DNA of 41,898 bases from a virus. Location of the stretch: the IMG/VR virus record IMGVR_UViG_3300043774_000236, positions 1-41,898 of that record; one strand, written 5' to 3'. A program made the position numbers and the translations under genes. Numbering within the stretch: the stretch's first letter is position 1; the number at the start of each line of letters is the position of its first letter. A model generated the notes under the pieces. The model saw only the letters and a program-made list of their open reading frames with translations, was not told the origin of the DNA and ran no database searches. Of this stretch, positions 1 through 7,157 are shown piece by piece.

Positions 1-126
1 AATCGCAGCAACGAGCGCAGACGGGATCACTTGGACGCAACGGACGCTGCCTATGAGTGCAGGCTGGTACGCCCTCGCTTTCGGCAACGGCACGTTCGTG
101 GCGGTGTCTTACGGCAACGCAATCGC
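1..126. repeat. Terminal direct repeat, copy 1 (identical to 41755-41880)
   Basis: All 126 bases match 41755-41880 exactly, and the reading frame is kept if the two copies are merged (codon GCA spans 41753-41754 and base 1). Bases 127-144 then differ from 41881-41898 at four positions, all synonymous. This is what is expected where an assembler cuts a circular or circularly permuted genome inside a repeat-rich gene. Confidence 0.9.
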
Positions 127-670
127 GGCGACTAGCACTGACGGAATTACATGGACGCAGCGGACGCTGCCTGCGAACGCGGCGTGGACGCACGTTAGCT
201 ACGGTGGCGGCATATTTGTCGCGGTGGCTTACGATACGGCAATCGCAGCAACGAGCGCAGACGGGATCACTTGGACGCAACGGACGCTGCCTATGAGTGC
301 AGGCTGGTACGGCATAGCCTACGGCAATGGCGTGTTCGTCGCGGTGGCTAACGGCGGCACAATCGCAGCCACTAGCGCAGACGGCATTACATGGACTCAT
401 CGGACGCTGCCTGCCAATGCGAATTGGTACGGCATAGCCTACGGCGACGGCACGTTCGTTGCGACAGTCTACAACTACAGCGCGATCGCGGCGACAATCA
501 CGCTCTCGGGTCAGTCTGATTTCGCCAACGTCTCTGGCGCGACCTCATCTACGCTCGCCCTGACCGGCTTGACAAGTAACGCCGACAACCTCGACCGCTT
601 CCGCGTGGTCGTGTCGGCTGCGAATGCGTCGAGCGTGACGAGCCAGCCCGCAACACTCACGGTGTCGTGA
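1..670 (+). CDS. Tail fibre / receptor-binding protein, C-terminal part (continues from window end)
   Basis: The reading frame is open from base 2 to the TGA at 668-670 and has no start of its own; the ATG at 53 lies inside a repeat and is not a believable start. The protein has about 40-residue repeats with the pattern W..AYGNGTFVAV followed by AATSADGITW, one per 120 nt, about four in this piece. They resemble BNR, Kelch or propeller-type sialidase repeats. The last about 55 residues (FANVSGATSSTLALTGL and on) are the second half of an Ig-like domain whose first half lies at 41530-41640. The gene therefore belongs with 40424-41898. Bases 1-71 recur exactly at 241-311. It probably forms a surface-exposed host-binding fibre at the tail tip. 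The repeat family assignment is inferred. Confidence 0.85.
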   Translation, partial: IAATSADGITWTQRTLPMSAGWYALAFGNGTFVAVSYGNAIAATSTDGITWTQRTLPANAAWTHVSYGGGIFVAVAYDTAIAATSADGITWTQRTLPMSAGWYGIAYGNGVFVAVANGGTIAATSADGITWTHRTLPANANWYGIAYGDGTFVATVYNYSAIAATITLSGQSDFANVSGATSSTLALTGLTSNADNLDRFRVVVSAANASSVTSQPATLTVS

Positions 671-671
671 C

Positions 672-1811
672 ATGCCAAACCGCCAAAAAGTAAAGCGAAG
701 CTATACCGCTGGCGTCACGCCAACGGCGGCAGAGCTTGGGCCGCACGAGTTCGCCGTCAACTGGGCTGACGGCATCGTGTATGTCAAGGCGGCTGATGGG
801 TCGGTTCAGTCTCTGACGCTAGGCGGCAGCGGTGGCGATGATGCCGTTGACGGCGGCGACTACGTCGGCGTGGTAGCGTCCATCGCGATCACGCAGCACC
901 CGTCAGACGTGAGCATCTCGGTCAACCAGGGCTCAACCGGCTCGGCCTCGTTTACGGTCGCCGCATCGGCCTCGACGGGCTCGCCTGTCGGCTTCCAGTG
1001 GGAGCAGAACCAAGGCAGCGTATGGGCGGCGATCAGCGCGGCAACGTCTGCAACGCTGTCGCTGACAGGTCTGACGGGGGCAGACGACGGCACGCTCTAC
1101 AGATGCGTTGTCAGTGCGTTTGGCCTGCCATCCGTTACGAGCAACGCGGCATCGCTCGACGTGGCAGTGATCGTGCCAGCCGCCCCGGTCATCACCATTG
1201 CAACGCAGCCGCAGCCCGCCACTATCGCCAACACGGCCAGCACGGCATCGTTCGCGATCACGGCCAGTGTCAACTCGGGGACGCTCGTCTACCAGTGGCA
1301 GAAGCGCGGTCGTGGCTCGTCAACGTGGGCAAATGTCAGCGGGGCCACGAGCAGCACGCTATCGCTCTCGGGCCTGACCTATGACATAGATCGCGAAACG
1401 TACTACCGATGCAGATTGACGGCGACGGGTGCCGCAGCGGTCACATCGTCTGCGGCGCAGCTTGCGATCACATGGGCGACTGCTCCGCAGATCAACATCA
1501 TCAACGGGCCGAGCGAGGTTAGGTATCCGTCGCAGAGCAACGCCGTCACCGTCACCTACGGCGAGCAGATTTTCGGCGGCGTGACTACGACGCGGCAGTG
1601 GGAGGCATTCAACGGCAGCAGTTGGGTGTCGCCGGCCCCGTCCATTCTCTCTTTCAGTAACGTCCCCTACGGCACGGCTGGCGGGTCGCTCACGCTGTAT
1701 TCCATCAGCCGCGATGTCACGGTCCGGTGTGTAGTCACGTCCTCAAATTCCTACGGCACGACAACAGCCACGACGGCATCGGTTCTAGTCCGTAGGCCGG
1801 TGTCTGTATAG
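672..1811 (+). CDS. Tail fibre / adhesin with Mtd-like N-terminus and three Ig-like domains
   Basis: The 379-residue protein begins with a short adaptor (residues 1-55: KRSYTAGVTP, ELGPHEFAVNWADG, VYVKAADGS) of the kind found at the N-terminus of phage receptor-binding proteins such as the major tropism determinant. Three Ig-like domains follow at about 70-165, 168-265 and 270-375. The first two have the signature W-Q core, then SGATSSTLSLSGLT and Y-R-C before the last strand. Ig-like domains on phage virions typically bind surface glycans weakly. The start lies one base after the stop of the preceding fibre gene. The same adaptor recurs in the genes at 1820, 38097 and 38704, so this is one member of a modular fibre island. 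Confidence 0.85.
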   Translation: MPNRQKVKRSYTAGVTPTAAELGPHEFAVNWADGIVYVKAADGSVQSLTLGGSGGDDAVDGGDYVGVVASIAITQHPSDVSISVNQGSTGSASFTVAASASTGSPVGFQWEQNQGSVWAAISAATSATLSLTGLTGADDGTLYRCVVSAFGLPSVTSNAASLDVAVIVPAAPVITIATQPQPATIANTASTASFAITASVNSGTLVYQWQKRGRGSSTWANVSGATSSTLSLSGLTYDIDRETYYRCRLTATGAAAVTSSAAQLAITWATAPQINIINGPSEVRYPSQSNAVTVTYGEQIFGGVTTTRQWEAFNGSSWVSPAPSILSFSNVPYGTAGGSLTLYSISRDVTVRCVVTSSNSYGTTTATTASVLVRRPVSV

Positions 1812-1819
1812 GAGAAGTC

Positions 1820-2902
1820 ATGCCCAACAGAATTAAGCCCAAGCGTAGCTATACCACCGGCGCAGTCCCGACCACTAGCGACCTTGAAGCAAATGAGCTG
1901 GCGATCAACTGGGCTGATAACAAGGCGTATACCAAAACTGCCAGCGGCAACATCGTCAGCGTGACGCTGGGCGGCGGTGGCGGCGGCTCAAGTGGTGGCG
2001 GCTCCGCAAACATCGTTGAGGCATCGACGGCGGCGGGCTTCCCGGCGACGGGGGCCAGCAGCACCCTGTACGTCAGCACCGATGCCAGCCGTGCCTATAG
2101 GTGGGATGCGTCTGGAGTCTACGTCGAGATCGGCACAGCTGGTGGCACTGGCACAGACGCGGACCTCCGCGCGTTGTTCACGCCGGCAGCACCGACCAGC
2201 GTCACGGCGACAGGTGGCAACGCACAGGCGACCGTTTCGTGGACGGCACCCAGCGTACTCGCACAGACCCCGATCACGGACTACACCGTTCAGTTCAGCA
2301 GCAACAGCGGCACGTCTTGGACGGCCTTCACGCGAGCGGCTTCAACGGCAACCAGCGGGGTGGTTGTGACAGGTCTGACCAACGGCACGGCGTATGTGTT
2401 CCGCGTGGCGGCGGTGAATGCGTTAGGCACGGGTGCGTACTCGACGGCGAGTAGTGCGGTGACGCCTGCGGCGGCACCGTCAGTGCCGGTGACATACGCC
2501 AATAAGTACGGCTCGTTTGCCCACTCGGTGACAGGCACCACCACCGTCACTGCTACGCTTACGGGCACAGGTTTTGCCAGTGCCGACACGCGATTGTGGT
2601 TACTAATCGGAGCCACCGGCACACTCAGCTACACAGTCACGGCTAGCTCGCAGGCCGGGGCTGACGGCGGGCGGCTTTACATCACGTCGTCGTCGCCAAG
2701 CAACCACGGCTCAAGCTATGAGTCGCCAGACGTGGCTTCACTTTCTGGTCTGACAAACGTCTCAGGCGCGGTCACCGGGACGCAGGCATCCACCGGCACG
2801 CTCTCGGTGACTGCTGGTCAGTACCTCGTCCTGCGTTACGCCAAGGACTCTGAGGACAGCGACCTGAACGACCGCATCACCGCCGTACTCAGCATCTCGT
2901 AG
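1820..2902 (+). CDS. Tail fibre with Mtd-like adaptor, FN3 domain and unknown C-terminal knob
   Basis: The protein has 360 residues. Residues 1-52 repeat the adaptor of the upstream gene almost word for word (MPN R.K.KRSYT.GA.PT, NELAINWADNKAY). A Gly/Ser linker follows, then a short module (FPATG, LYVSTDASRAYRW, VYVEIG) that is also seen at 38704 and near 41165. A fibronectin type III domain spans about 115-215 (PTSVTATGGNAQATVSW, YVFRVAAVNALG.G.YS). The last about 140 residues are beta-rich and unrecognised, possibly the host-contacting tip. The GGAGAAG ribosome site lies just before the ATG. Function in adsorption is inferred from domains and location. Confidence 0.85.
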   Translation: MPNRIKPKRSYTTGAVPTTSDLEANELAINWADNKAYTKTASGNIVSVTLGGGGGGSSGGGSANIVEASTAAGFPATGASSTLYVSTDASRAYRWDASGVYVEIGTAGGTGTDADLRALFTPAAPTSVTATGGNAQATVSWTAPSVLAQTPITDYTVQFSSNSGTSWTAFTRAASTATSGVVVTGLTNGTAYVFRVAAVNALGTGAYSTASSAVTPAAAPSVPVTYANKYGSFAHSVTGTTTVTATLTGTGFASADTRLWLLIGATGTLSYTVTASSQAGADGGRLYITSSSPSNHGSSYESPDVASLSGLTNVSGAVTGTQASTGTLSVTAGQYLVLRYAKDSEDSDLNDRITAVLSIS

Positions 2903-2910
2903 GAGTCATC

Positions 2911-3864
2911 ATGCCACTCTCTTTCCCATCATCGCCAACCGTCGGGCAGCAGTCGACGCAGAACGGACGCACCTACTCGTGGACGGGCTATGCGTGGGAA
3001 CTGGTCGCGGCGAGTGGTGGCTCTGGCCTGTCATGGTCAAGCGTACCAGCATCTGCGACGGCGACCGGCACGGCTGGGCAGATTGCGTATGACGGTTCGT
3101 ATTTCTATGTTGCATCGGCAAGCAACACTTGGGCGCGGGCGGCCCTGAGTTCTTGGGATCCGCTGTTTTCGTCCGTGACCTTGCTGCTGCATTGTGACGG
3201 GGCGGATGGCGGCACCACGTTTGCCGACAGCAGCGCGTACGCGCAGGCGGCTACTCGCATTGGCTCTGCGCAGACCAGCACATCGCAGAGTAAGTTTGGT
3301 GGCGCAAGTTTGCTGCTGAACGGCACCACCGATTACGTGCGATTTGCTTCCAGCGACAACTTTTATTTCAGCGGAGATTTTACGGTTGAGGCATGGATAA
3401 GGTTGTCGGCATATCCATCTGCATACGAAGGTGATCACGGTGCGATTATTATTTCCCGCGATGACGGAAGCAGCACGCCATCATCACTGGGATGGAACTT
3501 TGGTGTCTCAGGGTCTAGTGCTCAGTTGCTCAATCTTGGACTGACAAGCACCTCTGGAGCTAGAACGTTGATATCGGGCACAGCCAATTTCGCGCTGAAT
3601 ACGTGGTATCACGTTGCGGCGGTGCGAAGCGGGAATACCGTGTATCTGTACAAGGATGGCGTGCTCTTGAATAGCGGCGGCACTTCATATACATCCGCGC
3701 TTGCAAACAATACCGCAACGCTAAAAGTCGGCGCGCTAGATTATGACGTTACCTACAAATACTGGTTTCCGGGCAACATTGACGAAGTGCGGATTACCAA
3801 GGCGGCCCGCTACCCAAGCGGCACGACGTTTACGCCAGCTACATCAGCGTATTTAGGCACATGA
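2911..3864 (+). CDS. LamG / concanavalin A-like domain virion protein
   Basis: The protein has 317 residues. The N-terminus (FPSSPTVGQQSTQNGRTYSWTG) is a short module common at the start of phage fibre proteins. From about residue 90 to the end there is a LamG-3/concanavalin A-like jelly roll: LLLHCDGADGGTTFADSS, FSGDFTVEAWIR, NTWYHVAAVRSGN, VYLYKDGVLL and GNIDEVRITKAARY are all typical. Such domains bind sugars, so a glycan-binding tail protein is likely. A clear AGGAG precedes the ATG at 2911. The second half is visibly more AT-rich than its neighbours, which suggests recent acquisition of the LamG module. Confidence 0.88.
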   Translation: MPLSFPSSPTVGQQSTQNGRTYSWTGYAWELVAASGGSGLSWSSVPASATATGTAGQIAYDGSYFYVASASNTWARAALSSWDPLFSSVTLLLHCDGADGGTTFADSSAYAQAATRIGSAQTSTSQSKFGGASLLLNGTTDYVRFASSDNFYFSGDFTVEAWIRLSAYPSAYEGDHGAIIISRDDGSSTPSSLGWNFGVSGSSAQLLNLGLTSTSGARTLISGTANFALNTWYHVAAVRSGNTVYLYKDGVLLNSGGTSYTSALANNTATLKVGALDYDVTYKYWFPGNIDEVRITKAARYPSGTTFTPATSAYLGT

Positions 3865-3989
3865 TCCGCTCCCCCATCTTCCTCGCCGCCCTCCTCACGT
3901 TCTCGCTCGCAGCGGGCGTGATGGCGGCACGCACTACGGCGGCGTTCATGCGATGGGCTGTCCAGCGAACACTAGCAGCGGAGTGGTGA
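3861..3989 (+). CDS. Small single-pass membrane protein
   Basis: This 42-residue ORF starts in an ATGA overlap with the LamG gene and ends one base before the ATG at 3991, so it fills the gap exactly. Residues 5-23 (PIFLAALLTFSLAAGVMAA) are hydrophobic and could be a signal anchor, followed by a short basic segment ending in AEW. The tight spacing on both sides supports translation. No function is recognised. Confidence 0.55.
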   Translation: MIRSPIFLAALLTFSLAAGVMAARTTAAFMRWAVQRTLAAEW

Positions 3990-3990
3990 T

Positions 3991-4452
3991 ATGAGCAGCG
4001 TCCTTCGCACTATCGCCGACAGCCTCGCCACGGGCTTAGATTCCGTGACGTGGGCGATTCCGTCCACCACCGTCGAGCGTCGCAACTGGGTGAACATTGA
4101 CGTAGACGCCATGAGCGTGCCCCGCGTGTTCGTCGTGCCTGGCAATGCTGACGTGTCACGCATCAGCCGCCAAGTGATGCAAGTAGATTACACCGTCACG
4201 GTTTTCGTCGGGCGTCACGTCACGACTGACGCTGAAGTGGATGGCATGCTTGACCTGGCTGACAGCGTCATGCTCTACGTGCGTGCCCATTCGTTCGGGC
4301 AAGCGGTAACGTGGCCGGCTGGCGTTACCAGCCCGCAGACGGTCAGCATCGACTTGAATCCCGACGACGCACTGACGGAGCGAAACGTCTGGCGTGCCGT
4401 GATCACGGCGACGTATCGAGTGTTCGAGACGAACGTGCTGCCGACTGTCTAG
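3991..4452 (+). CDS. Putative tail terminator / tail completion protein
   Basis: This 153-residue protein lies between the fibre island and the tail-tube genes, where tail terminator or neck genes are usual. It has the alternating pattern of a small alpha/beta protein: an initial helix (VLRTIADSLATGL), then strands such as YTVTVFVGRHV and WRAVITATYRVF. Length and position fit head-tail or tail completion proteins, for example the lambda gpU class, but no decisive motif is visible. It is followed closely by the gene at 4462. Confidence 0.55.
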   Translation: MSSVLRTIADSLATGLDSVTWAIPSTTVERRNWVNIDVDAMSVPRVFVVPGNADVSRISRQVMQVDYTVTVFVGRHVTTDAEVDGMLDLADSVMLYVRAHSFGQAVTWPAGVTSPQTVSIDLNPDDALTERNVWRAVITATYRVFETNVLPTV

Positions 4453-4461
4453 GAGGCTGCT

Positions 4462-5277
4462 ATGCCGTCGATGCTTTCTGGCATGAGCCGGGCGTTCATC
4501 CGTCCCGGCATGATCGGCGGCAATCGCCGCGAGATGTCTGCCGACACGCTCGGTCGGCTCAAGCTGCGGGCGTCGCTCCGAGGCAACTTCTTCGACCGTC
4601 AGAAAGTCAGTCGGATGATCGGTGCGATGAATGCCAAGGTGTTGTCTAACCTGGGGCACAACATCAAGAACGCGGCAAAGGCTGGAATCGGACGCGGCAG
4701 CGGCAAGGTAAGCAACGCGGCGAAGCGACGTGCCGGACGAGGCACACCCGTGGAGTTTGTTGGTGGTCTGTACCTCGACATCACGGCGTACGGGTCTGGC
4801 ACGCCTCGGGCTGCCGGCCAGCCGATAAAGTCGTGGGCACCTAAGAAATGGTTCTACTACGACATCATTGACGTCTACGATGCCGCCAAAGGCACGGCTG
4901 TGATTGGCACGTACAAGACGAAGCCCTGGCTGGCACAGCTGCACCAGATGGGCGGCACGGTGAAGCAGACGGCGTGGCGTATCGGAGTCGGGGCTGCACG
5001 CAATGCGTACCTGCGAAAGCGTGGCAATGGTCGCCAAGGGCGAGACGAGAAGGGGCGGTTTACGAACGCACTGCCGCAGAGGAACCAGTACGAATACGGT
5101 GCTCTCCAGTGGGTCATCGACAAGGGCGGCTTCCGCTACAGCCGCAACTGGGAGAAGACGACGATCACCCGAATGGCTCGTTATCCGGCTCGCCCCTACA
5201 TGCAGGGCTCCAAGCGTGTAGACGAAGCCGTACGCAAGGCCAACGAGAAGTGGCGGAACATGCTGGCGAGAAACTAG
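4462..5277 (+). CDS. Putative tail completion / HK97 gp10-like virion morphogenesis protein
   Basis: This 271-residue basic protein contains an Arg/Lys-rich first third and ends with ARPYMQGSKRVDEAVRKANEKW, resembling the A-R-P-F/Y...GL...... end of HK97 gp10-like and phage virion morphogenesis proteins. Those act at the head-tail junction. The usual family length is 120-180 residues, so about 100 residues are extra. An AGGAGG ribosome site precedes the ATG. The call rests on the C-terminal motif and on position immediately upstream of the tail tube genes. Confidence 0.55.
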   Translation: MPSMLSGMSRAFIRPGMIGGNRREMSADTLGRLKLRASLRGNFFDRQKVSRMIGAMNAKVLSNLGHNIKNAAKAGIGRGSGKVSNAAKRRAGRGTPVEFVGGLYLDITAYGSGTPRAAGQPIKSWAPKKWFYYDIIDVYDAAKGTAVIGTYKTKPWLAQLHQMGGTVKQTAWRIGVGAARNAYLRKRGNGRQGRDEKGRFTNALPQRNQYEYGALQWVIDKGGFRYSRNWEKTTITRMARYPARPYMQGSKRVDEAVRKANEKWRNMLARN

Positions 5278-5281
5278 CCAC

Positions 5282-5321
5282 GGCATACCCGGTCTAGATT
5301 CAGCCCTGCTGCCCATACCGT
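5282..5321 (+). promoter_or_regulatory. Candidate late promoter, copy 1 (GGCATACCCGGTCT-N20-TACCGT)
   Basis: The box at 5282-5295 and the TACCGT at 5316-5321 match elements at 33125 and 15563 with identical 20-base spacing. It lies in the 91-base gap before the first tail tube gene. A start near 5328 would leave a leader of about 40 bases. Confidence 0.5.
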
Positions 5322-5368
5322 GAGCGAACCAGCCGCACCGCTGGCACTCGCACACGAGAGGGCACCAA

Positions 5369-5701
5369 ATGCCAATTGGCTCAGTTGAGATCACGCTCGG
5401 CAAAGACGTGACTATCACGGGCGTCGCGAACGCTCGGTCATGCACCGTCACCAACTCGGCGTCAGATGTTGACGTCACCAAGTTCGGCGACACTTCCCGC
5501 AAGTTCCGCAAGGCTCTCATCGAGCAGACGATTGAGCTTGAGTGCGTGGACGCTCCCGGCGTCAGCATCGGCGGGACGTTCACCATCAGCGGCACGCAGA
5601 CCGGCAACGCGACTTACATCTGCACAAATATCGGTCAGAGCCAGCCGCTCGACGGGATTATCACCTTCACGGTCAGCGGCTCTCGCACGGTCAGCGCCTA
5701 A
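5369..5701 (+). CDS. Tail tube-like protein, paralogue 1 of 3
   Basis: This 110-residue beta-rich protein starts MPIGSVEITLGKDVTI and contains a DVDVTKFGD segment, then TFTISG and ITFTVSGS. Its size and location just before the tail assembly chaperones and tape measure fit a major tail tube protein. Two shorter-diverged paralogues follow directly. It is preceded by the longest gap in this region, which holds a promoter-like element, so it probably heads a tail transcription unit. Which of the three copies is the main tube subunit cannot be told from sequence alone. Confidence 0.6.
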   Translation: MPIGSVEITLGKDVTITGVANARSCTVTNSASDVDVTKFGDTSRKFRKALIEQTIELECVDAPGVSIGGTFTISGTQTGNATYICTNIGQSQPLDGIITFTVSGSRTVSA

Positions 5702-5725
5702 CCACTCTCACAGGAAAACGAACCA

Positions 5726-6049
5726 ATGGCAATCTCTCTCGGAAAAGACGCAGCGTCCGCTCCTCCGTTCGGCGAAGGCATCATCTCGGCGAGCTTCACC
5801 GAGGAATGCGAGACGATTGACGTCTCGAATCGTTCCAACGTCGGCGGCTCTGCCGGTGCTCCTGGCCGCAGGGTGAGTCGTGCAGGCTTCGTGACGAAGA
5901 CTTGGGAAATCGAGTGCCACGATCCCGACGGACTCATCACATCACTGACCGCTGCCGGCACCGCTGGCTCGTTCTCAATCATGAGCGTGTCCGAGAACAT
6001 CGGCGTTGACGGAGCAGTCACCTACAACGTGACAGCCAAGGAGTTCTAA
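5726..6049 (+). CDS. Tail tube-like protein, paralogue 2 of 3
   Basis: The protein has 107 residues, beginning MAISLGKDAASAP with TIDVSNRSN later, matching the layout of its neighbours (I.LGKD, then SA..T....TIDV, then a closing strand rich in V and T). It has an AGGAAAACGAACCA leader before the ATG. It likely shares the tube or Ig-like fold of the flanking copies. It could form part of a hetero-oligomeric tube, a tail-tip adaptor, or a decoration of the tube. Confidence 0.6.
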   Translation: MAISLGKDAASAPPFGEGIISASFTEECETIDVSNRSNVGGSAGAPGRRVSRAGFVTKTWEIECHDPDGLITSLTAAGTAGSFSIMSVSENIGVDGAVTYNVTAKEF

Positions 6050-6415
6050 GTGGCGATCACGCTGGGGAAAGACTGTTCCATCGTTCTCGATGGCGGGTAC
6101 ATCGCCAGCGCTCGCAACGTCACGCTGACAGAGTCGGCTCGCACGATTGACGTCAACCCGTACGGCAGTCGCTACGCAGCGACCTACAACACGGGCTACG
6201 ACTGCACGGTGAGTGTGGAACTGAACGACGTATCTGGACTGGGGACGGCGTTTCAGAAGATGCACACGGGCGGGACGTTCACTGTATCAGGCGGTGCCGC
6301 TGGGTTTTCTTTTCTCGCCGTGATGACAGGCATCAGCGAGAGCGACCCGGTGGATGGCGTGGCGACTTTCACGCTTGAAGGCAAGATGACCGACCCGAGG
6401 CTAGTGAGGGAGTAG
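6050..6415 (+). CDS. Tail tube-like protein, paralogue 3 of 3
   Basis: The protein has 121 residues and starts at a GTG directly after the TAA of the preceding gene with no gap. It opens MAITLGKDCSIVLDGG and contains ARTIDVNPYGSRY, TFTVSGG and DGVATFTLEGKM, the same frame of motifs as the two upstream genes. The chaperone gene follows two bases downstream. Translational coupling to paralogue 2 is likely because no separate ribosome site is visible. Confidence 0.6.
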   Translation: MAITLGKDCSIVLDGGYIASARNVTLTESARTIDVNPYGSRYAATYNTGYDCTVSVELNDVSGLGTAFQKMHTGGTFTVSGGAAGFSFLAVMTGISESDPVDGVATFTLEGKMTDPRLVRE

Positions 6416-6417
6416 GC

Positions 6418-6975
6418 ATGCGTGAGTTCAGGGACGACCAAGGCAGACCGTGGCAGGTGGCGTTGACCGTCGCCTCGGCACTTCGTGTCCGCGACAACGT
6501 CACGGTCGATGTCGTGGACGAGGAAAGCGGCGAGCGTAAGGCTGTGCCGTTTGACATGGTGGACGCTGCGAACATCTCGCAGACGTTCCAAGTGCTGCGT
6601 AGCCAGTACGCCAAGATTGGCGAGATCCTCTACGCACTGCTGACCAAGCAAGTCGAGACTAAGGGACTGTCGCGAGAAGACTTCCTTGACGGTCTGCGTG
6701 GCGATTCTCTGGACGCTGCGACGAAAGCACTAGAGCAGGAACTTGTCGATTTTTTCCCGCAGCGCCTCCGCAGGATGATCGGTCTTCTCGCGTCCAAGAT
6801 GGACGAAGTGGCAAACGAGATGCTCGGCAGAGCGGAGGCGGGTCTGGAGAAGGCGACGATAGAGAGTCTGGCAGGAGCGTCTGGGACGCCATCTGGGAAG
6901 CCGCAGGAATCCTCGGAGTCTACCCCGGCGAGTGGACCGTCAGACAACTCTTCGCCGCTCGCGACAGCCGCCTAG
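6418..6975 (+). CDS. Tail assembly chaperone (lambda G-like), upstream frame
   Basis: The protein has 185 residues. Residues 1-150 look like a real helical protein (LRSQYAKIGEILYALL, RLRRMIGLLASKMDEVANEML). The last about 35 residues are only S, P, G and T and look like out-of-frame sequence. In the -1 frame a convincing protein begins at this point (6879-7157). That arrangement, a chaperone just before the tape measure with a -1 extension, is the lambda G/GT pattern found in most long-tailed phages. The upstream product probably coats the tape measure during tail assembly. Confidence 0.7.
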   Translation: MREFRDDQGRPWQVALTVASALRVRDNVTVDVVDEESGERKAVPFDMVDAANISQTFQVLRSQYAKIGEILYALLTKQVETKGLSREDFLDGLRGDSLDAATKALEQELVDFFPQRLRRMIGLLASKMDEVANEMLGRAEAGLEKATIESLAGASGTPSGKPQESSESTPASGPSDNSSPLATAA

Positions 6976-7157
6976 AGCACGATTGGTGGCACACGGCGAA
7001 CATACTTGCCCAGCAGGCAAACATCAACCGAGACAAGAACTCGCCCAAGGCAGACCCTCGCAAACTCAATCCGTACGCAAAGAAACCGAAGCCGAGACAG
7101 GCGACGCCTGATGACCTGAAGCGCCTCTTTGGCAAAGACTGGCAGAAACACGTATGA
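6879..7157 (+). CDS. Tail assembly chaperone extension (lambda T-like) reached by -1 frameshift
   Basis: The frame is open from 6690 to the TGA at 7155-7157 but contains no ATG, GTG or TTG upstream of the good-looking region, which reads VWDAIWEAAGILGVYPGEW and then VRQLFAARDSRLEHDWWHTA. It ends in a TGA overlapping the tape measure ATG. With no start codon, expression needs slippage from the 6418 frame. A textbook T_TTT_TTC heptamer exists at 6750-6756 but is about 120 bases too early to give a sensible protein. The true slip site is more likely between 6862 and 6900 and is not canonical. Confidence 0.6.
   Translation, partial: VWDAIWEAAGILGVYPGEWTVRQLFAARDSRLEHDWWHTANILAQQANINRDKNSPKADPRKLNPYAKKPKPRQATPDDLKRLFGKDWQKHV

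Noticed and set aside
1-480. CRISPR array (regular 120-base repeats)
   Set aside because: The repeats are coding, in frame, diverge gradually, and are not separated by unique spacers.
1-670. A diversity-generating retroelement acting on the fibre repeats
   Set aside because: No reverse transcriptase gene, no template/variable repeat pair with adenine-specific changes, and the differences between repeats are mostly synonymous.
4156-5607. A 483-codon open frame on the minus strand opposite the tail completion and tube genes
   Set aside because: It lies wholly antisense to well-supported plus-strand genes, has erratic composition rich in Arg, His and Ser, and no ribosome site. Long antisense frames are common in GC-rich coding DNA.
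6750-6756. T_TTT_TTC as the chaperone frameshift site
   Set aside because: It is a perfect heptamer in the right frame, but slipping there would replace about 40 good helical residues with sequence that looks non-coding. Kept only as an alternative.
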